Assembly: GCA_009783265.1 (NCBI GenBank) | Contig: WRHM01000001.1 | Span: 620,001-684,000, forward strand | Length of the DNA stretch: 64,000 nt | DNA from: Oscillospiraceae bacterium | GTDB taxonomy: Bacteria > Bacillota > Clostridia > Oscillospirales > WRJC01 | Direction: 5' to 3' | Part shown: piece by piece, positions 53,503 to 62,284 of the stretch | Numbering within the stretch: the stretch's first letter is position 1 | Layout of the letters: every line of letters starts with the position of its first letter | The notes under the pieces: generated by a model | The model's input: only the letters and a program-made list of their open reading frames with translations | Told to the model about the DNA's origin: nothing | Databases searched by the model: none | Program-made: the position numbers and the translations under genes

Positions 53503-54480
53503 TTATTTTCTCACTAATTTAATCGCGAAGCCGCTTATTATATTATCAAGATATATCGACGTTAATCTTCCGTCGGCGTCAAATCTCGCGCTCTCGTCTA
53601 TAAATTCTTTTTTTGCCTCTTTAAGATAAAAAACAGCCCGCTCGATAAAATTCGAACAAATCGCTATCTGTCCGTCCCTGCCGTAACTTCTGTTTTTCAT
53701 AAAATGCAGTATATCCGCGTTTGATACAGACGCTCCCGAATCTTTTTTTTCAAATCCGAATATAGACTCGATTTTGCCTGCGTCGCGTTCGGCCTGCTCT
53801 GCGTTTTCGCAGTTTATTACTAAATGGGCCAAATCAAACCCGAGCATTTTCTGCACTATGCAAACAGTTATATCTCTTATTTTATCAAACTCGCCGTTCT
53901 TGATATATTCTTCTTTGACCATAAACGACCCGCCGCACGCCAAAACTGATTTATGCATCAGATAATCCACAAGATTATTCTCAGTTATTCCCCCGGTTGG
54001 TATAAACCTGACATTAGGATACGGCTCGGACAACGCTTTTAGCATATCAAGCCCCCCGCTTTCCTCCGCCGGAAAGAATTTCACAATATCAATACCCGCG
54101 CTCAACGCTTTCTCTATATCTCCCGCGTTTGCGCATTCTGGGATTACGGGTATATTATTTTTTACGCAATAAAATACCACATTTTCGTTTAATCCCGGTG
54201 AAACAATTATTTTCGCTCCGGAATCAACCGCCGATTTTACCTGTTCCAAAGTCAGGACATTCCCTGCCGCAAGCAGCATATCCGGGAAAGCCCCGGCTAT
54301 TTTTTTTATTGCTTCCGCCGCGCATTCTGTTCTGAACGTTATCTCCGCGATATTCAAGCCGCCCAAAGCCAAAGCTTCTGCAAGCGGGACAGCGTTATCG
54401 GCCTCGTCGATTTTTATTACCGGGACTATCCCGTAATTTTTTATTTTTGAATATATAGCCCCTAATTTTTTTCTTGCCAT
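53503..54480 (-). CDS. KDPG/KHG aldolase fused to a VOC-like domain, 325 aa
   Basis: Residues 1-210 form the class I aldolase that splits 2-keto-3-deoxy-6-phosphogluconate into pyruvate and glyceraldehyde 3-phosphate. Motifs are VPVIKIDEADNA, AEITFRT (Glu), VKFFPAEESGG (Schiff-base Lys) and FIPTGGIT. A C-terminal extension of about 110 residues (DLAHLVINCENAEQAERDAGKIESIFGF ... GRDGQIAICSNFIERAVFYL) looks like a degenerate glyoxalase/VOC half, seen in some clostridial aldolases. It heads the hexuronate group. The SD is weak (GGTGG/GGAAA). The fusion's role is unknown. Confidence 0.88.
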   Translation of the reverse strand: MARKKLGAIYSKIKNYGIVPVIKIDEADNAVPLAEALALGGLNIAEITFRTECAAEAIKKIAGAFPDMLLAAGNVLTLEQVKSAVDSGAKIIVSPGLNENVVFYCVKNNIPVIPECANAGDIEKALSAGIDIVKFFPAEESGGLDMLKALSEPYPNVRFIPTGGITENNLVDYLMHKSVLACGGSFMVKEEYIKNGEFDKIRDITVCIVQKMLGFDLAHLVINCENAEQAERDAGKIESIFGFEKKDSGASVSNADILHFMKNRSYGRDGQIAICSNFIERAVFYLKEAKKEFIDESARFDADGRLTSIYLDNIISGFAIKLVRK

Positions 54481-54566
54481 TGATTTATTTCCACCGCCTC
54501 TGTTTTAATTCTTGTATATTTATTTATAATTATACTACAACAATATATTTAATGCAACGGCAAAAT

Positions 54567-54602
54567 AAAAAAATGCCCGAAAATTTTCAGGCATTTTTTT
54601 AT
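54567..54602. terminator. Terminator at the end of the branched-chain amino acid operon
   Basis: AAAAAAATGCC (54567-54577) pairs with GGCATTTTTTT (54590-54600). U-tracts exist on both strands. It separates ilvN from the hexuronate group. Confidence 0.85.
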
Positions 54603-54609
54603 TTTTATA

Positions 54610-55119
54610 TTAATTCAAAACGCATACCGCGCCGGAGCGCACTATTTCTATAACGCCGTATTTTTCAAATGTTGTTATCACGTCATCTAATTTCTGCGAA
54701 TTACCCATGACTTCTATCGTTGCAAACCCTTCGCCCCTGCCGACTATTTTAATTTTAAACATATCGCACGCCTGCAATATCTCAAAACTTTTATTTTCCG
54801 GGCAATTTATTTTTATCAGCATAAATTCGCGTATTATTACGTCTTTGCCGGTCGTATCGCATACTTCTATAACTTCGGCGATTCTGCCTAACTGATGCAC
54901 AAGAAGCTGCGCTTCTTCTTCTGAGCATAAAACCGAAAACGTGAGATGATATACTTCCGGGTTATTTGTCACACTTGTCACAAAGCTCTCGATGTTATAT
55001 CCCCTGCGCGTGAAAAATCCAGACATTCTTGACACCACGCCCGGTTTATTATCTACTTTGGCAATAATTATGTGTTTTATTTTATTTAAATTATTTAAAC
55101 TTTCGGCAGTAAAACTCAC
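54610..55119 (-). CDS. ilvN: Acetolactate synthase small (regulatory) subunit, 169 aa
   Basis: The ACT domain (about 15-90: HIIIAKVDNKPGVVSRMSGFFTRRGYNIESF) binds valine and the C-terminal half contacts the large subunit. Length fits IlvN/IlvH. Start is GTG at 55119, behind GGAGGTG that lies inside the end of ilvB. The two genes are 3 bp apart and so translationally coupled. Last gene of the T-box operon before the terminator. Confidence 0.95.
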   Translation of the reverse strand: MSFTAESLNNLNKIKHIIIAKVDNKPGVVSRMSGFFTRRGYNIESFVTSVTNNPEVYHLTFSVLCSEEEAQLLVHQLGRIAEVIEVCDTTGKDVIIREFMLIKINCPENKSFEILQACDMFKIKIVGRGEGFATIEVMGNSQKLDDVITTFEKYGVIEIVRSGAVCVLN

Positions 55120-55122
55120 CGG

Positions 55123-56829
55123 TCAATTCACCTCCCCGTTTGGCATTATTTCGCGATTGCTTTTTCCCGCCGGAATTATAGGATAAACGTTTTCTTCCGG
55201 GTCAGTCAGGACATGAACAAGAACTGTTTCGTCGCTGTCTAATATATTTTTTATATTATCTTCGAGTTTACGGCGCGAAGATAATTTAACGCCTTTTATC
55301 CCGTATGCCGCCGCTATCGTGACAAACTCGGGATTGTCGTCAAGAATTGACTGCGAATACCTGCCGCCGTAAAAATTTTTCTGCCACTGCCTGACCATTC
55401 CGAGCCTGTTATTGTCGAGAATAAATATCTTGACGGGAACCGGGGTTTTTCTCACAGTCGCAAGCTCCTGAATATTCATCTGGATTCCGCCGTCCCCCGA
55501 AAACAAAATAACTTTGCCGTTTGTTTTCCCGAAAGCCGCGCCGATTGCCGCAGGCAGCCCGAAGCCCATTGTCCCGAGCCCCCCCGAAGTGATAAACGTC
55601 CCGGGATTTTTATGCCTTGTCTCCTGCGCGGCAATCATCTGATGCTGCCCTACGTCCGTGATAACCGAGATATTCCCGTTTTTTTCGCTATTTTCGCATA
55701 ATTCAGTGACAATTCTGATAATCTCTCGTATTTTTAACTTGCCCGAAAAAATCATTTTTTCGTTTAGTTTTTCTTTTGCTTTGATTGCTTCAGAAGCCCA
55801 CTCCTGCCATTGCGGAATTTTATTTATTTTTATATCAAGCATAGACCTGAAAAATTCGGCTGAATCTGTTACGACGGGAATTTCGGCTTTTACGTTTTTA
55901 GAGATTTCGGCAATATCTATATCGGCGTGAACAATGCTTTTGGTTTGCGAAAATAATTCGGGGTTTTCTATAGTTCGTTCAGAGAATCTTGTTCCGACAG
56001 CTATAATCAGATCGCTTTTTTTTAGAGCGGCGTTTGCCGCAGGCAGACCGTGCATTCCGGCCATTCCGAGCGCGAGAGGGTGTGATATATCTGCCGTGGA
56101 TTTTCCCATGAGAGTGACCGCGCACGGGATATTATATTTTTCCATGAATTTTCGCATTAGTCCGGGAGCTTCTTCTGAAGCAGTAACGCCGCCCCCGGCT
56201 AAAATTACAGGCCTTGACGAATTAACAAGCAAATTTATGATTTTTTCTTTCTGTTCTTCAAAAGAATTTATTATTTTGCGTTCTTTGGGAATATAATAAA
56301 CTTTGCCGGTATTAATTATTTCAGCGTTAAATATATTCCCGGGAATATCAGTCAAAACCGGGCCGTGCCTGCCGCTTCGGGCAATCTGCCATGCCGATTC
56401 AAGAGTATAAGCCAGATCTTTTATATCCCTGACTAAAAAATTATGCTTTGTTATGGCCAAAGTCACTCCGAGCATATCCGCTTCCTGAAAAGCGTCGTGA
56501 CCGATAGACGGCGTATTTACCTGCCCGGTTATCGCGAAAACCGGCACAGAATCAAGCATAGCGTCCGCAAGCCCCGTGACGAGATTTGTCGCTCCGGGAC
56601 CCGAAGTCGCGAAAACTACCCCGGTTTTTTTTGTAGCCTGCGCGTAACCCTCGGCGGCGTGAATCGCGCCCTGCTCGTGGCGCGTCAAAATATGCTTTAT
56701 CCTGCTGTTATTCTCGATTGCTTTATATAAAGCGTCATACAAAGACAAAACCGCGCTTCCGGGATAGCCAAAAATTATATCCACTTCTTTTTCTTCCAAA
56801 AATTTTATCAAATATTCCGCGCCGTTCAA
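55123..56829 (-). CDS. ilvB: Acetolactate synthase large subunit, 568 aa
   Basis: This thiamine-diphosphate enzyme condenses two pyruvates to acetolactate, or pyruvate and 2-oxobutyrate for isoleucine. The N-terminal motif has the catalytic Glu in ILTRHEQGAIHAAEGYA. The central FAD-like domain and the C-terminal ThDP motif (VILFSGDGGIQMNIQELATV ... DNNRLGMVRQWQ) are complete. The start is taken as TTG at 56829 because AAGGAGG lies about 11 nt upstream; the frame is open to another TTG at 56853 that overlaps the SD. It is fed by the cimA pathway upstream in the same operon. Confidence 0.95.
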   Translation of the reverse strand: MNGAEYLIKFLEEKEVDIIFGYPGSAVLSLYDALYKAIENNSRIKHILTRHEQGAIHAAEGYAQATKKTGVVFATSGPGATNLVTGLADAMLDSVPVFAITGQVNTPSIGHDAFQEADMLGVTLAITKHNFLVRDIKDLAYTLESAWQIARSGRHGPVLTDIPGNIFNAEIINTGKVYYIPKERKIINSFEEQKEKIINLLVNSSRPVILAGGGVTASEEAPGLMRKFMEKYNIPCAVTLMGKSTADISHPLALGMAGMHGLPAANAALKKSDLIIAVGTRFSERTIENPELFSQTKSIVHADIDIAEISKNVKAEIPVVTDSAEFFRSMLDIKINKIPQWQEWASEAIKAKEKLNEKMIFSGKLKIREIIRIVTELCENSEKNGNISVITDVGQHQMIAAQETRHKNPGTFITSGGLGTMGFGLPAAIGAAFGKTNGKVILFSGDGGIQMNIQELATVRKTPVPVKIFILDNNRLGMVRQWQKNFYGGRYSQSILDDNPEFVTIAAAYGIKGVKLSSRRKLEDNIKNILDSDETVLVHVLTDPEENVYPIIPAGKSNREIMPNGEVN

Positions 56830-56887
56830 GTTTTGCGATTCCTCCTTATTCAAGCTTTCATGCCGTCAGAATTCCCAGAACAATTTA

Positions 56888-57664
56888 TCATAATATAATT
56901 TCCCCTGTCATATATAATACGGCTTTCCCCGCAATTTTTACCCGTTTGCCGCAATCTTCGCAATATAAATCCCCGCCGCGTTTGGACAACTGCCGCGCTG
57001 TCATTATTTGTTTATCAAGGCGTTTTGACCAGAACGGGATCAACTCAGAATGGGTCGAGCCGGTTACATGATCTTCCGCTATACCCGCATTTGGCGCAAA
57101 AAATCTCGACACAAAATCTACAGTGCCGCCTTTCGCCGTTACAATAACCCCGAGACAATCGGGAATATTTTTTAATAAATCAATATCCGGCGTGATTTTT
57201 ATAATATCTTCTTCAGAATTTACAAGCAAAAGCAAATCCCTCGACAAGTGCGATTCTAAAATCTCAGCGTTGATTGCGTTTTTCATCAACTGCGTTGTTT
57301 CTACAGGTTTAAGCTCCCACGCCGGAAAATCCATTTCATATAAATCGTCTTTTTTTATAACAATCAATTCCCCGCTTTTTGTATTAAAACGCATTTCTTT
57401 TCTGTTTTTATCCAAAAAATTCGAGATAATAAACGCGCTCGCCAAAGTCGCGTGGCCGCACAAATCTATTTCGAATTCCGGTGTAAACCAGTGCAGATTA
57501 AAATTATCCCCGCCGCGCAAAACAAAAGCCGTTTCGGCTAAATTATTTTCAGCGGCGATTTTTTGCATAATTTTTTCGTCAATATTATTTTCTAACAGAC
57601 AAACACCCGCCGGATTGCCCGAAAATATTTTATCCGTAAAACTATCTACTACATAATATTTCAT
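56888..57664 (-). CDS. PhzF-family isomerase/epimerase-like protein, 258 aa
   Basis: The PhzF fold comprises two diaminopimelate-epimerase-like halves. Landmarks are YYVVDSFTDKIFSGNPAGVCLL at the start, AETAFV with the conserved Glu near residue 46, CGHATLASAF and a C-terminal GIAEDHVTGSTHSEL. The substrate in non-phenazine producers is unknown. Start is ATG at 57664 with AGGAG about 11 nt upstream; a TTG three codons earlier lies almost on the SD. Its presence between cimA and ilvB is unusual for a branched-chain operon. Confidence 0.85.
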   Translation of the reverse strand: MKYYVVDSFTDKIFSGNPAGVCLLENNIDEKIMQKIAAENNLAETAFVLRGGDNFNLHWFTPEFEIDLCGHATLASAFIISNFLDKNRKEMRFNTKSGELIVIKKDDLYEMDFPAWELKPVETTQLMKNAINAEILESHLSRDLLLLVNSEEDIIKITPDIDLLKNIPDCLGVIVTAKGGTVDFVSRFFAPNAGIAEDHVTGSTHSELIPFWSKRLDKQIMTARQLSKRGGDLYCEDCGKRVKIAGKAVLYMTGEIIL

Positions 57665-57693
57665 GATTTTCAAATCTCCTTTGTTTTCCGTAG

Positions 57694-57775
57694 CTTAGGG
57701 GCTGGCGTCCCCGGCAGCCCGCAAATCTGATTTTATGTTGTTTTTGTCGGCGGGACGTCGGGGACGCAGTCCCCT
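57694..57775. repeat. Palindromic repeat overlapping the cimA stop codon
   Basis: Ends TAGGGGCTGGCGTCCCCGG and CGGGGACGCAGTCCCCTA are inverted. The right end contributes two bases of the minus-strand TAG stop of cimA (57776-57774). Confidence 0.7.
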
Positions 57776-59420
57776 ACACACCCAGCAACCCCTCGTCAAG
57801 CGACAATTTATACTCAACAGAATCAAGCAGCGCGTTCCATGAAGCCTCGATAATATCTGTGCTGACCCCGATAGTCCGCCATACGTGATTATTATTATCA
57901 GACGATTCTATCAAAACCCTGACTTTTGCCGCAGTCGCGGCGTTTGAGTTTAACACGCGCACTTTATAATCTATTAATTTCATTTCTTTAAGCTTGGGAT
58001 AAAACATCGTCAACGCTTTTCTTAATGCTTTGTCAAGAGCGTCTACAGGGCCGTCACCCTCAGCCGCGGTTATTTCTTCTATTCCGTCAACTTTAATTTT
58101 AATCGTCGCGCTGGGCTTGCCTGATTTTGCGCCGGGCTCTGATAATATAATTTTAAATGTCTCGACTGTGAAAAATATTTTATGTTTATTTGCGGATTTT
58201 AATAGCAGGAGAGACAAAGACCCCTCTGCGTTCTCAAACTGATAACCGTCGCTTTCATGTGATTTTATAAGATTCAACGCGTCTTTTAATTCCTGAGAAT
58301 CTTTTGTTATACCGGGCATAAACTGGCGCATTTTATTTATAAGAGCGGCCCTGCCCGCAACTTCCGACACAAGCGTATTCCTGACGTTGCCTATTAAATC
58401 CGGGCAGATATGCTCAATAGAAGAGGGCAGTTTATTCAAAGCGTCTATGTGCATACCGGCTTTGTGTGTGAAGGCGTGGCCTCCGATATACGGCGTATTT
58501 TCGTTAAACGCGATATTTGTGATTTCAGCGATATAACGGGCAAGCGAAGTCAGATTTTTAAGATTTTCTCCGGGCACGCAGTCATAATTTAATTTTAACT
58601 GCAAATTCGGGAGGACAACGCATAAATTCGCAGTCCCGCAGCGTTCGCCTAACCCGTTTACCGTCCCCTGTACCTGAACCGCTCCGTTTTTTACAGCCGC
58701 AAGAGTCCCCGCGACAGCAAGCCCGTTGTCGTCGTGACAGTGAATCCCGACGGGGATTATTTTATTTTGTAGGGGCGACCATTGGTCGTCCGGGTAACGC
58801 ATTAAATTTTTGTTGATTTGCGGACGCGCAATGCGCGCCCTTACATCCATTACAATACTGCCGATTTCATCGGGCATTTTACCGCCGTTTGTGTCGCATA
58901 ATATCAAAACCGAAGCTCCCGCGTCTTTAGCCGTCTGCAAAACTTTTATTGCATATTCCGGATTGTCAAAATATCCGTCGAAAAAATGCTCAGCGTCAAA
59001 AAAAACTGTTTTTTTATTGTCTTTTAAAAACTTTACCGAATCGAAAATAATCCTGAGATTTTCTTCGGCATTCGTCTGGATAATTTTTTCAACGTGTAAA
59101 AGCCAGCTTTTCCCGAATACCGTGACAATATCTGTCCCGGCATTAACCGTTTTGATTAACGCCTCGTCCTGATATGCTTTTACTCCGGCATGACAGGTAG
59201 AGCAAAACGCGCATAATTTAGAATTTTTTAGATTTAAACCCGCCGCTTTTTCAAATAATTCGGCGTCTTTAGGATTTGCGCCGGGATTTCCCGCTTCTAT
59301 ATAATCTATGCCAAACTCGTCAAGCGCCGTTATAATCCTGAGTTTATCCTCCGTAGTAAACGATATTCCGGGACTTTGCGCGCCGTCGCGCAGAGTGGTG
59401 TCGTATAAATCTATTTTCAT
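57774..59420 (-). CDS. cimA: (R)-citramalate synthase, 548 aa, carrying an in-frame 26-codon repeat insertion
   Basis: It condenses pyruvate and acetyl-CoA to citramalate, the threonine-independent entry to isoleucine (2-oxobutyrate). The HMG-CoA-lyase-like barrel has LYDTTLRDGAQSPG, LCDTNGG, PVGIHCHDDNG and GHAFTHKAGMH; the C-terminal LeuA-dimer/allosteric domain (about 430-540) contains EITAAEGDGPVDALDKALRKAL. Start ATG at 59420 is preceded by AAGGAG that is part of a palindromic repeat. Between SIV and IIPVGIHCH, 26 codons (58768-58845) come from a palindromic repeat, which explains the length above the usual 520 or so. The insertion precedes the metal-binding HxH strand. Confidence 0.92.
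   Translation of the reverse strand: MKIDLYDTTLRDGAQSPGISFTTEDKLRIITALDEFGIDYIEAGNPGANPKDAELFEKAAGLNLKNSKLCAFCSTCHAGVKAYQDEALIKTVNAGTDIVTVFGKSWLLHVEKIIQTNAEENLRIIFDSVKFLKDNKKTVFFDAEHFFDGYFDNPEYAIKVLQTAKDAGASVLILCDTNGGKMPDEIGSIVMDVRARIARPQINKNLMRYPDDQWSPLQNKIIPVGIHCHDDNGLAVAGTLAAVKNGAVQVQGTVNGLGERCGTANLCVVLPNLQLKLNYDCVPGENLKNLTSLARYIAEITNIAFNENTPYIGGHAFTHKAGMHIDALNKLPSSIEHICPDLIGNVRNTLVSEVAGRAALINKMRQFMPGITKDSQELKDALNLIKSHESDGYQFENAEGSLSLLLLKSANKHKIFFTVETFKIILSEPGAKSGKPSATIKIKVDGIEEITAAEGDGPVDALDKALRKALTMFYPKLKEMKLIDYKVRVLNSNAATAAKVRVLIESSDNNNHVWRTIGVSTDIIEASWNALLDSVEYKLSLDEGLLGV
58768..58845. repeat. 78-bp palindromic repeat inside the cimA coding sequence
   Basis: Imperfect inverted ends TGTAGGGGCGACCATTGGTC (58768 on) and, on the other strand, TGTAAGGGCGCGCATTGCGC (from 58845). 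Each end is itself palindromic. The 78 bp equal 26 codons with no stop in the cimA frame. Confidence 0.8.
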
Positions 59421-59426
59421 GTTTTT

Positions 59427-59502
59427 TTCTCCTTGCCCTCTTTCGTAAAGAGTTCGGAAGTCCACCGGACTCCCTGCACGCCCGCAGGCGGCGGGTGTTT
59501 TA
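59427..59502. repeat. Palindromic repeat upstream of cimA that provides its ribosome site
   Basis: CTCCTTGCCCTCTTTCGTAAAGAG occurs here and again at about 62890. On the minus strand it reads CTCTTTACGAAAGAGGGCAAGGAG, whose last six bases are the SD of cimA. A GCCCGC/GCGGG hairpin follows. Confidence 0.65.
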
Positions 59503-59506
59503 AAAT

Positions 59507-60361
59507 CTATTCAAACTTCATTTCCTGATATAAACAAACATTCCTGAAGCCGACCTTTTGATAAACTTTATTTGACACGGGATAATCAGCGTCGGCAAAC
59601 AAACTCACGAATTTATTGCCTTTATCCAATAATAATTTGCTTAAATGCCAGACGCAAGCCGTGCCGTAACCTTTGTTTCTGTAATGCGGGGGTGTGTAAA
59701 CCCTGCCTATATTTGTCCCGTTTACCATCGGAGCCTGTAACCCTGCCATAGATACCGGAGTTTTGTCTACCCAGACATATAATAAATTTTTGCCTGTCTG
59801 ATTTTTAATATTTTCAGCATATCCGGCTATGTCGCCTATTTCCTGATTGCAGTCGATTGCCCATTCTTTGAACCAGAACGGCAAATAACATAAATCTTCT
59901 TCTGTTATCTCGCGCAAAAATCCTGACGCAAAATCATCAATATCCGAAAGTTCTTTGAGGACCATTGAGTTTAATCGCACTCTAATATACGAATTTTTAT
60001 TCGCGAGTTTTGTGTAACATTCAGAAAACATTTCAGCCAAAACTTTTTCTCCCGTAACGCCGTTCAAAATATATCCGGCATTATGCAATTCTCTCACAAG
60101 AAGTTCAACGGCATTGGTGTCAATCTTGTTTCCCGTGCCGTATAAAACAACGTTAAACGGGGGAGTGCACATCGCCGATAAAACCACGCTGCCGTTTGCG
60201 TCTTTAACAGTCGCGCAGTACCAGTCGTTATTGCTTTCGCCGTCTTTAAATCTTTTCGCGCATTTTATAATTATACTGTTCTGCGCCTCGTTTTCGACGA
60301 GTATATTGATTGTGTCATTCCAGAATCCATTTGGATTATCATTGTAAAATTCTATTTTCAT
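59507..60361 (-). CDS. GNAT-family acetyltransferase, 284 aa
   Basis: The C-terminal half (about 160-284) has the acetyl-CoA-binding pattern IGRVYTPPHYRNKGYGTACVWHLSKLLL followed by NKVYQKVGFRNV. The N-terminal half is another GNAT-like or unclassified fold (AVELLVRELHNAGYILNGVTGEKVLAEMF). Substrate unknown. Start ATG at 60361 was chosen; the frame is open to 60559, but that part is a palindromic repeat. It is carried inside the T-box operon between the acyl-CoA ligase and cimA. Confidence 0.8.
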   Translation of the reverse strand: MKIEFYNDNPNGFWNDTINILVENEAQNSIIIKCAKRFKDGESNNDWYCATVKDANGSVVLSAMCTPPFNVVLYGTGNKIDTNAVELLVRELHNAGYILNGVTGEKVLAEMFSECYTKLANKNSYIRVRLNSMVLKELSDIDDFASGFLREITEEDLCYLPFWFKEWAIDCNQEIGDIAGYAENIKNQTGKNLLYVWVDKTPVSMAGLQAPMVNGTNIGRVYTPPHYRNKGYGTACVWHLSKLLLDKGNKFVSLFADADYPVSNKVYQKVGFRNVCLYQEMKFE

Positions 60362-60408
60362 GTTTTGTTTTTGCCTTTCTTGTTTTGTAAATTGACTGTT
60401 TATAAATT

Positions 60409-60546
60409 CCGACCACCCCGCCGTCGTAATCCTCGCGTTGCTCGGCGACGTCACCCCTCCACGGAGGGGAATTTTTCTGACCTCCGGCGTTTTATTAATT
60501 CCCCTCCGTGGAGGGGTGGCAATGCGTAGCATTGACGGGGTGGTCT
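60409..60546. repeat. 138-bp palindromic miniature element between GNAT and acyl-CoA ligase genes
   Basis: Ends GACCACCCCG and CGGGGTGGTC are exact inverted repeats. Inside, CACCCCTCCACGGAGGGGAATT and AATTCCCCTCCGTGGAGGGGTG form a second long inverted repeat. No coding role. Confidence 0.85.
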
Positions 60547-60551
60547 TAATC

Positions 60552-62216
60552 CTACGCAAGCGTATTATTTGCTTTTTTCTCTTTGATCATATCGCGCAGT
60601 ATATATTTTTGTATCTTTCCGCTGGCAGTCAGGGGCAGTTCTTTGATAAACTCCACATACGACGGAACTTTATGCCGCGCGAGATTTTTTGCGACATATT
60701 CTTTTACTTCTTCCCTGCCGAGTTCAGCGCCGTCCGCCGGGACAATTACGGCGCATACCCTTTCCCCGTATTTTTCCGACGGCGCGGCGACTACGGCTAC
60801 GTCTTTTACGCCGTCATAAGTTCTGATAATATCTTCTACTTCTTTCGGCGATATATTTTCGCCGCCCCTGATTATCATATCTTTGATTCGCCCGGTTATC
60901 TTATAATATCCGGTCTCGTCAACTTCGGCTAAATCGCCGGTATGCAGCCACCCCCCGGCATCTATCACAGCTTTTGTCCCCTCAGGGTTATTATAATAGC
61001 CTTTCATAACGTTATAGCCTTTAACGCATAGCTCCCCCGGCATATTTTCCCCAAGTTCTTCGCCTGTCTCAGGGTCTGTGATTTTAATATTTACATGAGG
61101 GAAAGCTGCGCCGACTGTGGTGACGCGCCTTTCAAAAGTATCGTTGTACTTTGTCATAGTACACCCGGGCGACGCTTCTGTTAAACCGTAAACGCTGACT
61201 ATTTCCGTCATGTTCATTTTTTCAATAACGTCGCGCATGAGTTTTTCAGGGCAGAGCGACCCCGCCATGATTCCGGTGCGCAAAGTAGAATAATTATACC
61301 TGTCAAAATCTCGGTGAGATAAAATCCCGATAAACATAGTCGGCACTCCGTGCACAGCCGTACATTTTTCATATTCGATCGTGTGCATGACTTTCATAGG
61401 CGTGTACCACAAAAGCGGCAGCATAGTCGTCCCGTGGGTGGTCGCGGCCAACACAGCCAGAACCAGCCCGAAACAGTGAAAGAACGGCACGGGTATGCAC
61501 AGCCTGTCTTTTTCGGTGAATTTCATGCCGTCCCCGATGGCCTGCCCGTTGTTGACTAAATTATTATGCGTAAGCATTACCCCTTTGGGGAATCCCGTCG
61601 TCCCTGAAGTGTACTGTATATTTATAACGTCGTCGGGTTCGGCTTTGGATTTTGCGTTTTCATACTGCCAGTCGGGGATCAATTTCCCCAAAGCCTCGAT
61701 TTCATTCCAGTGAAACATTTTTTCATAGTGATTGTCAAAAGAGACGAGCATACGAAGTTTCGGGAATTTTTTCGCGTTTATGTTCCATTTGTCGCATTCG
61801 TCCGATTCAAGAATTTCCGGACAGAGAGTATAAATAGTTTTTTCACAGTCAATATCTTTGAGCTGGTCGCATATAAATAACGCCTTTGAATCTGAATGCT
61901 CCAGAATATATTCCAGTTCTTTCTCTTTATAATTAGTGTTTACAGTCACGATCACCACGCCTATTTTTGCCGTGGCGAATAAAAGCGTGAGCCATTGCGG
62001 CAGATTTACCGCCCAGACCGCGACATGGTCGCCTTTTTTAAATCCCATGTATAAAAGCCCTCTGGCTATCCTGTCGACTTTTTCGTCAAATTCTTTCCAT
62101 GTTTTATTAAATTCCGTCTCGATATATTTGACTGCCTGAACAGTCGGGTATTTTTTTGCGGTTTCTTCGAGCATAGCCCCGATAGTAATGTTTCTTGATT
62201 CTCTTGATTCTTTCAT
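60552..62216 (-). CDS. AMP-binding acyl-CoA ligase (FadD/medium-chain type), 554 aa
   Basis: It activates a carboxylic acid to its CoA thioester through an acyl-adenylate. ANL-family motifs are YTSGTTGFPKGVMLTH (about 195-210), YGLTEASPG, the TGD hinge (LHTGDLAEVD), GRIKDMIIRGGENISP and the C-terminal catalytic Lys in LTASGKIQK. Start ATG at 62216 has GGAGG about 14 nt upstream; an upstream open frame runs through the T-box terminator and is not coding. It is the first gene behind the leucine-type T-box, so a branched-chain acid substrate (isovalerate, isobutyrate, 2-methylbutyrate) is a reasonable guess. Confidence 0.88.
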   Translation of the reverse strand: MKESRESRNITIGAMLEETAKKYPTVQAVKYIETEFNKTWKEFDEKVDRIARGLLYMGFKKGDHVAVWAVNLPQWLTLLFATAKIGVVIVTVNTNYKEKELEYILEHSDSKALFICDQLKDIDCEKTIYTLCPEILESDECDKWNINAKKFPKLRMLVSFDNHYEKMFHWNEIEALGKLIPDWQYENAKSKAEPDDVINIQYTSGTTGFPKGVMLTHNNLVNNGQAIGDGMKFTEKDRLCIPVPFFHCFGLVLAVLAATTHGTTMLPLLWYTPMKVMHTIEYEKCTAVHGVPTMFIGILSHRDFDRYNYSTLRTGIMAGSLCPEKLMRDVIEKMNMTEIVSVYGLTEASPGCTMTKYNDTFERRVTTVGAAFPHVNIKITDPETGEELGENMPGELCVKGYNVMKGYYNNPEGTKAVIDAGGWLHTGDLAEVDETGYYKITGRIKDMIIRGGENISPKEVEDIIRTYDGVKDVAVVAAPSEKYGERVCAVIVPADGAELGREEVKEYVAKNLARHKVPSYVEFIKELPLTASGKIQKYILRDMIKEKKANNTLA

Positions 62217-62284
62217 GTTTAATTTGTGACCCTCCTGCAAATAATTATAATAATTTTGTTTCTGCGGAGAAAAAACCAACAAAA

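Noticed and set aside
60362-60559. N-terminal extension of the GNAT protein
   Set aside because: It is the translation of a palindromic miniature element.
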